A model generated the notes under the pieces. That model had not been told where the DNA came from. It did not search any database and was given only the letters and a program-made list of their open reading frames with translations. From an uncultured Bacteroidales bacterium (GTDB taxonomy: Bacteria; Bacteroidota; Bacteroidia; Bacteroidales; UBA932), in NCBI GenBank assembly GCA_944326255.1, contig CALVDG010000010.1, forward strand, positions 16,360-80,359: DNA of 64,000 bases, in the 5' to 3' direction. Below, piece by piece: positions 17,782 to 27,500 of the stretch. The first letter of the stretch is position 1. The number at the start of each line of letters is the position of its first letter. A program made the translations under genes and the position numbers.

Positions 17782-18195
17782 ATGAAAAATACAGCATACA
17801 TTCTTTTTTCGCTTGTTTTTGCAGCAGTGGTTGCGGGATGTGTCAGAGAGGAGGACCGTCTTGGTACGGAGCAGGCACTTTTTCTGAGCATGAGCACTCC
17901 GGGTATGTATTGTGACGGCTCTCCGGTGGTTGTTTACGATAAGTATGAACACCAGCTGTCAACGATGAGTGACGGCTCTTCGTTCAGGATTCAGACTGAC
18001 AATCTGAGCCAGGTGGTGTCTTTCGGTATTTCCTCCGTGCCGGCAGAAGGTACTGAGGTGGAGGTCAGCATCGTCTCAGAGGGATTCCCGACCATTTCCC
18101 AGGGTACTTCCATATATGAGTGCATCAAGTCTGAGAACGGCAGCAGCTGGCTTTGGCACGATGAGACCAGGACGGGAATAATCGTGCCTATGTAA
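17782..18195 (+). CDS. small lipoprotein, unknown function
   Basis: 137 aa. Signal peptide with lipobox ending at Cys20 (VVAGC). No family recognised; the mature part is short, likely beta-rich, with few charged clusters. It begins 1 nt after the M6 protease stop, so a role tied to that enzyme, such as inhibitor, anchor or chaperone, is a reasonable but untested guess. Confidence 0.7.
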   Translation: MKNTAYILFSLVFAAVVAGCVREEDRLGTEQALFLSMSTPGMYCDGSPVVVYDKYEHQLSTMSDGSSFRIQTDNLSQVVSFGISSVPAEGTEVEVSIVSEGFPTISQGTSIYECIKSENGSSWLWHDETRTGIIVPM

Positions 18196-18209
18196 AGTTT
18201 GGTATTGAA

Positions 18210-18240
18210 TTTGTCTGTGAACAGAGATTTCGTATTTTTG
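18210..18240 (+). promoter_or_regulatory. promoter of the S41 protease gene
   Basis: A full Bacteroidetes promoter: TTTG at 18210-18213, a 19-nt spacer, then TATTTTTG at 18233-18240. The ATG follows 25 nt later. Confidence 0.7.
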
Positions 18241-18265
18241 TCAGGATAATTGAATATAGAAGATA

Positions 18266-19921
18266 ATGTTTACAGGCATTTTTAAGAGGACGTTGATGTC
18301 CGTGGCGGTAACAGTTGCGGCTGTTTTCTCCGTATATGCGCAGTCGGAGGAGTTCAATACCGGGAAGTATCTGGAAATACAGTCCATGATTCTCAGGACC
18401 CTGGAGTCTCAATATGTGGATTCGGTTAAGCTGGATGAGCTGATACACAAAGGTATAGATGAGATGCTCTCCACACTGGACCCGTATACCGTGTTTATTC
18501 CGGAGGAAAATGAGGAGGCTCTGGATATTATGACTACAGCCAGTTACGGTGGAGTGGGGGCTTTGATTCAGAAGACATCGGCCGGCTATATAATCATCGC
18601 TGAGCCGTATGAGGGTTCGGCGGCCATAAAGGCAGGACTCAATCCGGGGGACACCATCGTCGCCATTGATGGAGTGAGTACCAAGGATCTGCCTGTAGAC
18701 CAGTGCAGCGGGAAGATGAGGGGGCGTCCGGGTACGGTGCTCAATATGACTGTGGTCAAGGGGCGCGGCGGGGATACCGTGGATGTGGCCCTGACCCGTG
18801 AGAGGATACATATTCCGGACGTGGTGTATTACGGATTCCTGAGTGACGACTCGACCGGCTATATCCAGATAGGCGGATTTACTAAGGACGGGTCCAAGGA
18901 TGTCCGCAAGGCTCTTGAGGCCCTTAAGGCTGACGGCAGGATGAAGCGGCTGGTACTTGACCTTCGCGGCAACGGGGGCGGACTCATGGACGAGGCGGTA
19001 AACATTGTCTCCATGTTCGTTCCGAAAGGCTCGCTTGTGGTCTCGGCCAGGGGCAAGCATCCCGAGACTCATTTTGAGTACAGGACCGAGACAGCTCCGG
19101 TGGACACCCTGTTGCCTTTGATGGTGATGGTCAATTCAGGTTCGGCATCGTCCTCCGAGATAGTCGCCGGTGCCCTGCAGGACATGGACAGGGCTGCTGT
19201 CGCCGGTATCCGTACCTACGGAAAGGGACTGGTGCAGACTATCAGGCCTGTGGGATACAATACCTCTCTAAAGGTGACAACTGCAAAGTATTATACGCCC
19301 AGCGGCCGTTGCGTTCAGGCCATAGACTACAGCCACCGCAATGAGGACGGCAGCGTGGGTACCGTTCCCGACTCCCTTAAAAAGGAGTTCAGGACGAAGG
19401 GCGGGCGTCCGGTCTATGACGGAGGCGGTATCACTCCCGATATCATAGTAGAGCCGGATACGTACAGCCGTCCTGTTCTCTCTATGATTTACAGCAATGT
19501 TCTCAGTGATTACGCAATCAGATATTTCAACGCGCATGACAGTATTGCTCCGGCAGGTGAGTTCAGGCTTACCGATGAGGAATATGAGGATTTTGTCAAG
19601 TTTGCCTCGAAGAAGGAGTTCGATGTCAGAACAGAGGCTCAGATAGAGATGGAAGGTGTGCTGGATGTGGCTGAGCGCGAGGGCCTGGGAGAGAACCTCG
19701 AGGGTCTGGACGAGGAGATGGAGGAACTGCTGGACCGCATGTCCCTTACCAAGGAAGAATTCCTGCTGGCTAACAAATCCCGCATCAAGCCGCTGCTGGA
19801 GGATGAGATAGCCTTGAAGTTCTACCTGCGTCGCGGCGGGGTCGAGTCTGTCCTCCGTCAGGACACCCAGCTTCAAAAGGCCCTTGAGCTCTGGGACGGA
19901 ACTATTCCCTCCGTGGAGTAG
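18266..19921 (+). CDS. S41-family carboxy-terminal processing protease
   Basis: 551 aa. Signal peptide (to about residue 25, VYAQ), then an N-terminal helical region, a PDZ domain (about 85-175, YGGVGALI to GLNPGDTIVAIDGV), and the S41 catalytic core. The nucleophile lies in GSASSSE (292-298) and the general-base lysine is K320 in TYGKGLVQT, giving the Ser-Lys dyad of CtpA/Prc-type proteases. A C-terminal helical extension runs from about 430. Acts in the periplasm on protein C-termini. It ends 3 nt before the convergent MATE gene. It has its own promoter and is not obviously linked to the upstream protease. Confidence 0.92.
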   Translation: MFTGIFKRTLMSVAVTVAAVFSVYAQSEEFNTGKYLEIQSMILRTLESQYVDSVKLDELIHKGIDEMLSTLDPYTVFIPEENEEALDIMTTASYGGVGALIQKTSAGYIIIAEPYEGSAAIKAGLNPGDTIVAIDGVSTKDLPVDQCSGKMRGRPGTVLNMTVVKGRGGDTVDVALTRERIHIPDVVYYGFLSDDSTGYIQIGGFTKDGSKDVRKALEALKADGRMKRLVLDLRGNGGGLMDEAVNIVSMFVPKGSLVVSARGKHPETHFEYRTETAPVDTLLPLMVMVNSGSASSSEIVAGALQDMDRAAVAGIRTYGKGLVQTIRPVGYNTSLKVTTAKYYTPSGRCVQAIDYSHRNEDGSVGTVPDSLKKEFRTKGGRPVYDGGGITPDIIVEPDTYSRPVLSMIYSNVLSDYAIRYFNAHDSIAPAGEFRLTDEEYEDFVKFASKKEFDVRTEAQIEMEGVLDVAEREGLGENLEGLDEEMEELLDRMSLTKEEFLLANKSRIKPLLEDEIALKFYLRRGGVESVLRQDTQLQKALELWDGTIPSVE

Positions 19922-19924
19922 ATA

Positions 19925-21226
19925 CTAGGCCGGGATTCTGGAGAAGACCTGGCGGCGGGCGGTGAGGGTCATGTAGATGTCGCGGGCGATGAGGTGGGCG
20001 AAGTAGGCCATGTAGAGGGCCTGGATGCCCATCAGGCCGCGGAAGGCGAAGTAACAGGCGTAGAATGACACGCAGGCCCAGATCATGCCGTTGCGGATGG
20101 CCCGTGCAGCGGTGGCCCCGATGAAGATACCGTCCCACATGAAGGCCATGCAGCTGAACGCCGGCATGATTACCAGCCATATCATATAAGGTCTGGATGC
20201 ATCGATTACAGCTGTCTCGGTGGTCATCATGCTGACCATCCACTGTCCGCCGATGCCGTAGGCCACGGTTGAGATGACGGCCAGCCCTGCAGTCCATATG
20301 AAGAGCAGACGGACGGCCTTGTGCAGTGACGGCTTGTCCTGAGCCCCGATGTAGCGTCCCGTAAGGGCTTCTCCGGCGTATGCGAATCCGTCCAGAATGT
20401 AGGAGTAGAGCATCAGCAGCTTCATGATGATGGTGCTGACGGCCAGCTGTACGTCACCGTAATGGGCGGCCAGAGATGTGAATCCGCAGTATATCAGCAT
20501 GAAGCAGAGCGAGCGCAGGAAGAGGTTGGCATTGAGCACATAGAACGACTTCATGTACTTGAACCGCACGTCCCGCCTTATGTTGACGTATCCGAACAGT
20601 TTGCGGTAGTGTACTGCCATCAGTACCGAGGCCAGGATGAGGCCGGTGTACTGGGCGATGACCGTGCCGAGCGCGACTCCTGCGAAGCCGAGCGGAGTGT
20701 GCAGGCCCAGCCAGATACTGGCCGATAGGTTGACTATATTGACCGTCATGTCCACTATCATCGGAAAGACGGTATTCTGCATACCGATGAACCAGCCCTT
20801 GAAGACCATCAGCGAGAGGGTGGCCGGAGCGTCCCATATCCTGATGAAGAAATACTTGCGGGCCAGTTCCTGCACTTCTCCGGAGCAGTCTATGAACAGA
20901 AACGCCGTCTCGACGAACAGCCACTGAATGGCTATCAGGAAAGTAGCCGAGAGCAGGGCTGTCGATTCTCCCTGGACGAAATACTTTATGGCTCCGGCCA
21001 TGTCCTTGCGGCCGTAGGCCTGGGCGGTCAGACCGCCGGTGCCGACCCGCAGAAAGCCGAAGTTCCAGTACAGCAGATCGAAGAGCATCGAGCCTACTGC
21101 GATGGCCCCGATAGCGGCCACATTGCCCAGGCGGCCGGATACGGCGATGTCTACCATGCCCACCAGGGGGACGGTGATGTTGGCCAGGATGCTTGGAACA
21201 GCGAGCTTGAGTATCCGTCTGTTCAT
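19925..21226 (-). CDS. MATE-family multidrug/toxin exporter
   Basis: 433 aa, about twelve hydrophobic segments in two six-helix halves, the length and layout of MATE (NorM/DinF-like) antiporters. The N-terminus ILKLAVPSILANITVPLVGMVDIAVSGRLG is the classic MatE start, with the internal repeat near residue 230. Exports cationic drugs or metabolites using Na+ or H+; substrate unknown. Located 4 nt downstream of rsgA on the same strand, so probably co-transcribed with it. Confidence 0.9.
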   Translation of the reverse strand: MNRRILKLAVPSILANITVPLVGMVDIAVSGRLGNVAAIGAIAVGSMLFDLLYWNFGFLRVGTGGLTAQAYGRKDMAGAIKYFVQGESTALLSATFLIAIQWLFVETAFLFIDCSGEVQELARKYFFIRIWDAPATLSLMVFKGWFIGMQNTVFPMIVDMTVNIVNLSASIWLGLHTPLGFAGVALGTVIAQYTGLILASVLMAVHYRKLFGYVNIRRDVRFKYMKSFYVLNANLFLRSLCFMLIYCGFTSLAAHYGDVQLAVSTIIMKLLMLYSYILDGFAYAGEALTGRYIGAQDKPSLHKAVRLLFIWTAGLAVISTVAYGIGGQWMVSMMTTETAVIDASRPYMIWLVIMPAFSCMAFMWDGIFIGATAARAIRNGMIWACVSFYACYFAFRGLMGIQALYMAYFAHLIARDIYMTLTARRQVFSRIPA

Positions 21227-21230
21227 CGTT

Positions 21231-22202
21231 CTACCTGTATTTGCCCTCCTCGTCCAGCATTCCGAGATAGGATGTATAGCGTTCCGGGGATATTGTGCCT
21301 TCTTCCACTGCCTCCAGTACCGCGCAGCCCGGTTCGTGGGTGTGGGTGCAGGGTTTGTAGCGGCAGTTGTCGGCTATCCGCAGCATCTCGGGAAAGTAGG
21401 TGGAGATCTCCTCCGGCTCGATGTCCACGAGGCCGAAGCCCCTGATGCCCGGGGTATCGATGATGAAGCCGCCTCCGTGAACGGGATATATCTCGTAGAA
21501 AGTGGTGGTGTGCTTTCCCTGCCGGTATTTGTCCGATATCTCCGATGTCTTGGGGTCGAGAGCGGGATCTATGGCCTTGATAAGCGAGGACTTGCCGACA
21601 CCAGATACTCCTGAGAACATGGAGACGCCGCCCTCATTGCATTTTTTACGAAGTTCGTCAATGCCCTCGCCGGTAAGCACTGAGATGTCCATTATGGGAT
21701 AGCCGGCATCGCCGTAGATGCTGTGGAACAGCCCGCTTCTGGCAGTCAGCTCCTCATTGTCCTTGTAGAGGTCGCATTTGTTGAGGATGATTGTCACCGG
21801 CACTTTATATGCCTCGCAGGTGACCAGGAAGCGGTCGATGAAGGGCCACTTGGTCTCGGGACAGTCAAGGGTGACTATCAGATAGGCCGTATCGATGTTG
21901 GAGGCAAGGATGTGGCACTGACGGGAGAGGTTGGTGGACTTGCGGATGATGTAGTTCTTTCTCGGCAGCACCTTGGTGATGGTCGCCTCGTCCGCCGGTC
22001 TGCCGTCGCTGCCCACCGGTACGGAATATTCCACGCGGTCGCCTACGGCCACGGGGTTGGTGGCCGTCGAGCCGCTCAGCCGCAGCTTTCCTCTTACCAC
22101 TGCGTTGAATGGCTCCCACAGCGGCAGCTCCGACAGCAGATAGTGGCTGCCCGTGTTCTTGACCACGGTGGCGGTCCCGGTATGTACTTTGTTCTCGCCC
22201 AT
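21231..22202 (-). CDS. rsgA: ribosome small subunit-dependent GTPase RsgA
   Basis: 323 aa from the ATG at 22202 (MGENKVHTGTATVVKNTGSH); the open frame extends further upstream but runs antisense through the polyprenyl synthase gene. Circularly permuted GTPase: an N-terminal OB-fold, then G4 NKCD, G5 region, G1 SGVGKSSL, the G2 region KHTTT, G3 DTPGIRGFG, and a C-terminal zinc knuckle (CRYKPCTHTHEPGC). Assists 30S subunit maturation and releases RbfA. Divergent from the polyprenyl synthase gene, sharing a 66-nt region. Confidence 0.94.
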   Translation of the reverse strand: MGENKVHTGTATVVKNTGSHYLLSELPLWEPFNAVVRGKLRLSGSTATNPVAVGDRVEYSVPVGSDGRPADEATITKVLPRKNYIIRKSTNLSRQCHILASNIDTAYLIVTLDCPETKWPFIDRFLVTCEAYKVPVTIILNKCDLYKDNEELTARSGLFHSIYGDAGYPIMDISVLTGEGIDELRKKCNEGGVSMFSGVSGVGKSSLIKAIDPALDPKTSEISDKYRQGKHTTTFYEIYPVHGGGFIIDTPGIRGFGLVDIEPEEISTYFPEMLRIADNCRYKPCTHTHEPGCAVLEAVEEGTISPERYTSYLGMLDEEGKYR

Positions 22203-22248
22203 GAACTTTGTTTCGTGCCGCGAAGATACAAAATTTGGAGACTTTGCG

Positions 22249-22256
22249 TATCTTTG
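22249..22256 (+). promoter_or_regulatory. -7 box of the polyprenyl synthase gene (TATCTTTG)
   Basis: TATCTTTG matches TAnnTTTG. Transcription would begin near 22263, only 6 nt before the ATG at 22269 but 24 nt before the ATG at 22287, which supports the second as the start codon. Confidence 0.5.
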
Positions 22257-22286
22257 CCCCGCAACGCAATGCAAAGTAATATCAAG

Positions 22287-23264
22287 ATGTATACATTGGC
22301 AGAGATAGACAAGATAGTCTCCAACGGGATATGCGCCCTGGATCTGAAAGGGGAGCCTGAGGAACTTTACAGACCTATAGAATACACTATGTCCATCGGG
22401 GGCAAGCGGATCCGTCCGCGTCTGGCCCTGCTGGTCTGCTCGCTGTTCTCGGACGAGATAGATGCCTCGCAGGTGTATCCGGCACTCGGTCTGGAGATAT
22501 TCCATTCATTTACTCTGATACACGACGATATCATGGACAGGGCGGATCTTAGGCGAGGGCAGCTCACCGTCTATAAAAAGTGGAACGAGAATATCGCCAT
22601 ACTTTCCGGAGACGTGATGTCTATCCAGGCCTATGAGTATGTAAGCAAGGCACCTTCGGACAAGCTGCGGGCCGTGCTGGAGATATTCAGTGATACAGCC
22701 AGGAAGGTCTGCGAGGGGCAGCAGTACGATATGAATTACGAGACGATGCCGGTGGTGACGATGGATGACTACATCATGATGATAGGTCTGAAGACCTCGG
22801 CCCTGATAGCCGGTGCGGCCAGGATGGGCGCGGTGCTCGGCGGAGCTGACGCGAAGTCGGCCGAGGCTCTGTATCAGTACGGCTATGACCTGGGTCTGGC
22901 GTTTCAGATAACGGATGATTATCTGGATACGTTCGGAGACCCGGCCGTGTTCGGCAAGAATATCGGAGGCGATATCATGAACAATAAGAAGACGTGGCTC
23001 TACATCGAGGCGGCCCGTCTGGCTGTAGGAGAGCAGAAGGCACGTTTTGAGCAGATATTCCGGATGGGTGAGGACCGTGCGGCAGAGAAGATCGCTGCGG
23101 CTCAGCAGCTGTTTACGGAGCTTGGAGTCAAGGACAATGCCGAGAAGGCCATAGAGCACTATTTCCATAGGGCAATGGAGACTGTCGAGGGACTGTCCCT
23201 CGGAACGCAAAAGCTCTCCCTGCTCGAGGAGTTCGCAACTCAGATAACCTACCGCCGCAAATGA
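22287..23264 (+). CDS. polyprenyl synthetase family protein (trans-isoprenyl diphosphate synthase)
   Basis: 325 aa from the ATG at 22287 (MYTLAEIDKIV); an ATG at 22269 would add six residues. Condenses isopentenyl diphosphate with allylic diphosphates to farnesyl or longer chains. Both aspartate-rich motifs are present: first DDIMD within LIHDDIMDRADLRRG and second DDYLD within ITDDYLDTFGD; GGKRIRPRL is the IPP-binding basic motif. The length and short-chain-like first motif favour an IspA-type FPP/GGPP synthase, but the chain length is not certain. Its stop overlaps the next start (ATGA). Confidence 0.92.
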   Translation: MYTLAEIDKIVSNGICALDLKGEPEELYRPIEYTMSIGGKRIRPRLALLVCSLFSDEIDASQVYPALGLEIFHSFTLIHDDIMDRADLRRGQLTVYKKWNENIAILSGDVMSIQAYEYVSKAPSDKLRAVLEIFSDTARKVCEGQQYDMNYETMPVVTMDDYIMMIGLKTSALIAGAARMGAVLGGADAKSAEALYQYGYDLGLAFQITDDYLDTFGDPAVFGKNIGGDIMNNKKTWLYIEAARLAVGEQKARFEQIFRMGEDRAAEKIAAAQQLFTELGVKDNAEKAIEHYFHRAMETVEGLSLGTQKLSLLEEFATQITYRRK

Positions 23265-24502
23265 GCAAGGGACACAGACTTGAGATAATGGCCCCGGCCG
23301 GATGCTTCGAGGCCCTTACCGCTGCCGTGCAGGCTGGGGCTGATTCGGTGTATTTCGGGGTCGAGGACCTGAACATGCGCTCGCACAGCGCGAACAATTT
23401 TACTCTCTCCGACCTTCCGGAGATAGTCCGCTACTGTTCGGAGAATGACGTAAAGACCTATCTGGCTCTCAATATCATCCTGTATGACGAGGATGTCCCC
23501 AAGGCATACAGCACTCTCGATGCAGCGAAGGAGGCGGGAGTTACGGCCGTCATAGCTTCGGATATCACGACTATAGAGTACGCCCGCCGTATCGGTATGG
23601 AAGTGCATATCTCCACTCAGCTCAATATTTCCAATACGGAGGCAGTCCGCTTCTACTCCCGGTATGCCGATGTGATGGTCCTGGCCCGGGAACTCAATCT
23701 GGATCAGGTCAAGGCCATCACCGACCGCATAGCCTCCGAGCATATCATGGGGCCTTCGGGCCGTCCGGTGCAGATAGAGATGTTCTGCCACGGTGCTCTC
23801 TGCATGGCGGTTTCGGGTAAGTGTTACTTGAGCCTGCACGAGAACAATCATTCTGCCAACCGGGGCTCCTGTCTCCAGCTCTGCCGCCGGGGCTATCGCG
23901 TCACGGACCTCGAGACGGGTTACGAACTGGAGATTGACAATAAGTATATCATGTCTCCCAAAGACCTGTGTACCATAGAGTTCCTGGATAAAATGGCGGC
24001 AGCCGGCGTCTCGGTCTTCAAGATAGAGGGCCGCGCCCGTCCGGCGGAATACGTGCAGAAGGTGGTCAGTGCCTACCGTGTTGCGGCGGATGCGGTGGAG
24101 GCCGGCACTTTCACTCCGGAGTTCGGAGCCTCGTTCAAGGCTCAGCTCTCCGAGGTCTTCAACCGCGGCTTCTGGGACGGCTACTATCAGGGTGCCCGCT
24201 TGGGCGAGTGGAGCAGCGTCTACGGCAGCAGCGCGACCATGAAGAAGACCTACGCCGGTAAGGTCAACAATTATTTCTCCAACCTCGGAGTGGCCGAGAT
24301 CATCGTTGAGGCGGCTCCGCTGAAAGTCGGCCAGCACATTCTCATCATCGGCCCTACCACAGGTGTCGTGGAGATGGACATCCCGGAGATCCGCGTAGAC
24401 CTCATACCGGCTCAGAGCGCGGCCCAGGGAGTGGCCTGCTCCATCCCCGTCCCCACCCGTGTCCGCCGTGCCGACAAAGTCTACATCTTCGAGCACAAAT
24501 AA
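23261..24502 (+). CDS. U32-family protein (TrhP/YegQ-like tRNA hydroxylation peptidase homologue)
   Basis: 413 aa. Starts with the U32 signature LEIMAPAGCFEALTAAVQAGADSVYFG, continues with HISTQLNISN, the cysteine-rich motif region containing MFCHGALCMAVSGKCYLS and RGSCLQLCRRGY, and KIEGRARPAEYVQKV. In E. coli the YegQ/TrhP group supports tRNA 5-hydroxyuridine formation at position 34 and RlhA acts on 23S rRNA; the four clustered cysteines fit the iron-sulfur role proposed for the family. Translationally coupled to the preceding gene by an ATGA overlap. Confidence 0.9.
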   Translation: MSKGHRLEIMAPAGCFEALTAAVQAGADSVYFGVEDLNMRSHSANNFTLSDLPEIVRYCSENDVKTYLALNIILYDEDVPKAYSTLDAAKEAGVTAVIASDITTIEYARRIGMEVHISTQLNISNTEAVRFYSRYADVMVLARELNLDQVKAITDRIASEHIMGPSGRPVQIEMFCHGALCMAVSGKCYLSLHENNHSANRGSCLQLCRRGYRVTDLETGYELEIDNKYIMSPKDLCTIEFLDKMAAAGVSVFKIEGRARPAEYVQKVVSAYRVAADAVEAGTFTPEFGASFKAQLSEVFNRGFWDGYYQGARLGEWSSVYGSSATMKKTYAGKVNNYFSNLGVAEIIVEAAPLKVGQHILIIGPTTGVVEMDIPEIRVDLIPAQSAAQGVACSIPVPTRVRRADKVYIFEHK

Positions 24503-24526
24503 TTGCTCGGGCGGAGGAAATAGTGT

Positions 24527-24534
24527 TATCTTTG
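24527..24534 (+). promoter_or_regulatory. -7 box of dnaE (TATCTTTG)
   Basis: TATCTTTG 25 nt before the dnaE start. An ATTG (24502-24505) lies 21 nt upstream and may serve as a weak -33 box. Confidence 0.55.
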
Positions 24535-24558
24535 TGGGGAAGAAATCAAGGATAATAT

Positions 24559-27500
24559 ATGTCATTCGCCCACCTGCATGTCCATACCCAGTATTCGATT
24601 CTGGACGGTCAGTCCAAGATAGAAGACCTGATCAATACTGCCGTGGCTAACGGTCAGCCGGCCCTGGCTATTACTGACCACGGCAATATGTTCGCGGCCA
24701 AGGAGTTCTTGGACAAAACATCCGTGCAGTTGAAGAAGATAAATGATAATAGACTGGAGTCCAAGATAGAAAAGGCGAAGGAGGAAGGACTGGATGTCGG
24801 AGAGATAAAGCTCGGTGATGACGAGAAGGCGTCGCTCAAGCCTATTGTGGGCTCGGAGTTCTATGTGGCCGGAGCGAGCCGTTTTGACCGCAAGGGCCGC
24901 GAGGACCAGAGTTCCTACCATCTGATCATGCTGGCCAAGAACATGGATGGCTACCACAACCTCATCAAGCTCTCGTCCAAGGCTTACATCGAGGGCTTCT
25001 ACTATAAGCCGCGCATCGACCACGAGCTGATAGAGCAGTACCACGAGGGTATAGTCTGCTGCTCGGCCTGTCTGGGAGGAGAGGTGCCTCAGGCCATCAT
25101 GGAGGGAAAGCCGGAGGAGGCGGAGCGCATAGCGGCGTGGTACAAGTCCATCTTCGGTGACGACTATTATCTGGAGGTGCAGCGGCACGAGACCGACGTA
25201 CCCGGAGCGGAGAAGAGCACCTTTGAACATCAGCAGCAGGTCAACGAGGTGATATTCAAGATAGCGGAGAAGCTGGGCATCAAGGTAGTGGCCACCAATG
25301 ACGTGCATTTCGTGCGCAAGGAGGACGGCCCGGCACACGACCGTCTGATCTGCATCAGCACCAACTCCGACTTTGACGACCCCAAGCGTCTGCGCTACAC
25401 CCAGCAGGAATACCTCAAGTCCACCGAGGAGATGTCGGCCATCTTCGCCGACCATCCCGAGGTGATATCCAATACCCTGGAGATCGTGGACAAATGCGAG
25501 GTGCTGAACCTCAACCACGACCCGATTCTCCCGATATTTCCTCTGCCGGAGGGATTTACCGATTCCAACGACTACCTGCACTTCCTTACCTACGAGGGAG
25601 CGCACCGCCGCTACGGGGAGGACATACCCGAGGCCACGAGGGAGAGGATTGACTTCGAGCTGGCGACTATCAAGAAGATGGGATTTCCCGATTATTTTCT
25701 TATAGTCCAGGATTTTATCAAGGCTGCCCGCAATATGGGCGTGTGGGTGGGGCCCGGACGAGGCTCCGCTGCCGGCTCGGTGGTGGCCTACTGTCTTACG
25801 ATTACCAATATTGACCCGATAAAGTACGACCTGCTGTTCGAGCGTTTCCTGAACCCCGACCGTATATCCATGCCCGATATCGACATTGACTTCGACGACG
25901 AGGGCCGCTACAGGGTGTTCAAGTACGTGGAGGACAAGTACGGCAAGGACCACGTATCGCACGTGATTACCTTCGGTACGATGGCCACCAAGAGCGTCAT
26001 CCGCGACGTGGGCCGTATCCAAAAGTTGAGTCTGGACACCACGGACAGGCTGGCCAAGCTGGTGCCCAGAAAGGTTACTGTTCAGAAAGATAAGGAGATA
26101 GATGATCCTGATCATCCCGGACAGAAGAAGAAAGTGACGGAGTCCAAGGATGTGGACCCTACTATAAAGCTCTGCCTGGAGAAGGTGCCCGAGTTCAAGG
26201 AAGCCTTCAACAGTGGCGACCAGCTGGTCCACGACACCCTCCTGTACGCCGAGCGGCTGGAGGGTACGGTCCGCAACACCGGCGTACATGCCTGCGCCAC
26301 CATCATAGGCCGCGACGACCTTACGAACTTCATCCCCCTGAGCACGGCCAAGGACAAGGAGACCGGCAAGGACATCCTGGTCTCGCAGTTCGAGGGCAGC
26401 CTCATCGAGTCGGCCGGTATGCTGAAGATGGACTTCCTCGGGCTGAAGACCCTGACTATACTGAAAGACACGGTGGAGAACATCCGGCAGTCGCGGGGCG
26501 AGGAACTGGACATCAACTCCATCCCTATTGATGACAAGGAAACATATGAGCTTTTTTCCCGGGGCGACACTGTGGGTGTGTTCCAGTTTGAGTCCGACGG
26601 TATGCAGAAGTGGCTCATGGAGCTTCAGCCCTCCAGGTTCGAGGACCTTATCGCGATGAACGCTCTCTACCGTCCGGGTCCTATGGACTACATCCCCGAC
26701 TTCGTGGCCCGCAAGCACGGCCGCAGCAAGATTGAGTACGACCTGCCCGACATGGAGGAGTACCTGCACGACACTTACGGAGTGACGGTCTACCAGGAGC
26801 AGGTCATGCTGCTGTCCCAGAAGCTGGCCGGCTTCACCAAGGGAAAGGCCGACAAGCTGCGTAAGGCGATGGGAAAGAAGCAGATCAAGGTTATGGCCGA
26901 GCTAAAGGACGAGTTCTTCGCCGGAGGTCTGGAGCACGGACATCCCGAAGCCATACTCAATAAGATATGGAACGACTGGGAGGCATTTGCGTCCTACGCC
27001 TTCAACAAGTCACATGCCACCTGCTACGCATGGGTAGGCTACCAGACCGGCTACCTCAAGGCTCACTACCGCGCTGAGTATATGGCTGCAGTGCTGAGCA
27101 ACAACCTCAACAACATCGACGAGATCACCAAGTTCATGGATGACTGCCGGCGCAACGGCATGAAAATCCTCGGGCCGGATGTCAACGAGAGCTACACCAA
27201 GTTCACCGTCAACAAGGACGGCAACATCCGCTTCGGCATGGCAGGCATCAAGGGCATCGGTATCGGAGCGGTTAACAGCATCATCGAGGTGCGCAAGGCC
27301 GGCGGCCCGTTCAAGGACATCTTCAATTTCATGGAGAGGATTCCGTATACTTCGGTCAATAAGAAGGGGGTGGAGGCTCTGGCGTACAGCGGTGCTTTTG
27401 ATTCGTTCCCGGAGATCAACAGGGGCTCGTTTGCCATGGATGCCGGCAAGGGGGAGACCTGTCTGGATCTGCTGCTGCGTTACGGTTCTCTGTATCAGAA

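Noticed and set aside
21723..22286. 5' extension of the polyprenyl synthase frame through rsgA
   Set aside because: The family N-terminus begins at 22287 and a promoter box lies at 22249-22256; the extension is antisense to rsgA.
23249..24565. 438-codon open frame antisense to the U32 gene
   Set aside because: Shadow of a well-supported gene; no start context or homology.
24562..26769. 735-codon open frame antisense to dnaE
   Set aside because: Lies wholly opposite a clear polymerase gene; composition reflects codon bias of the sense strand and no domain is recognisable.
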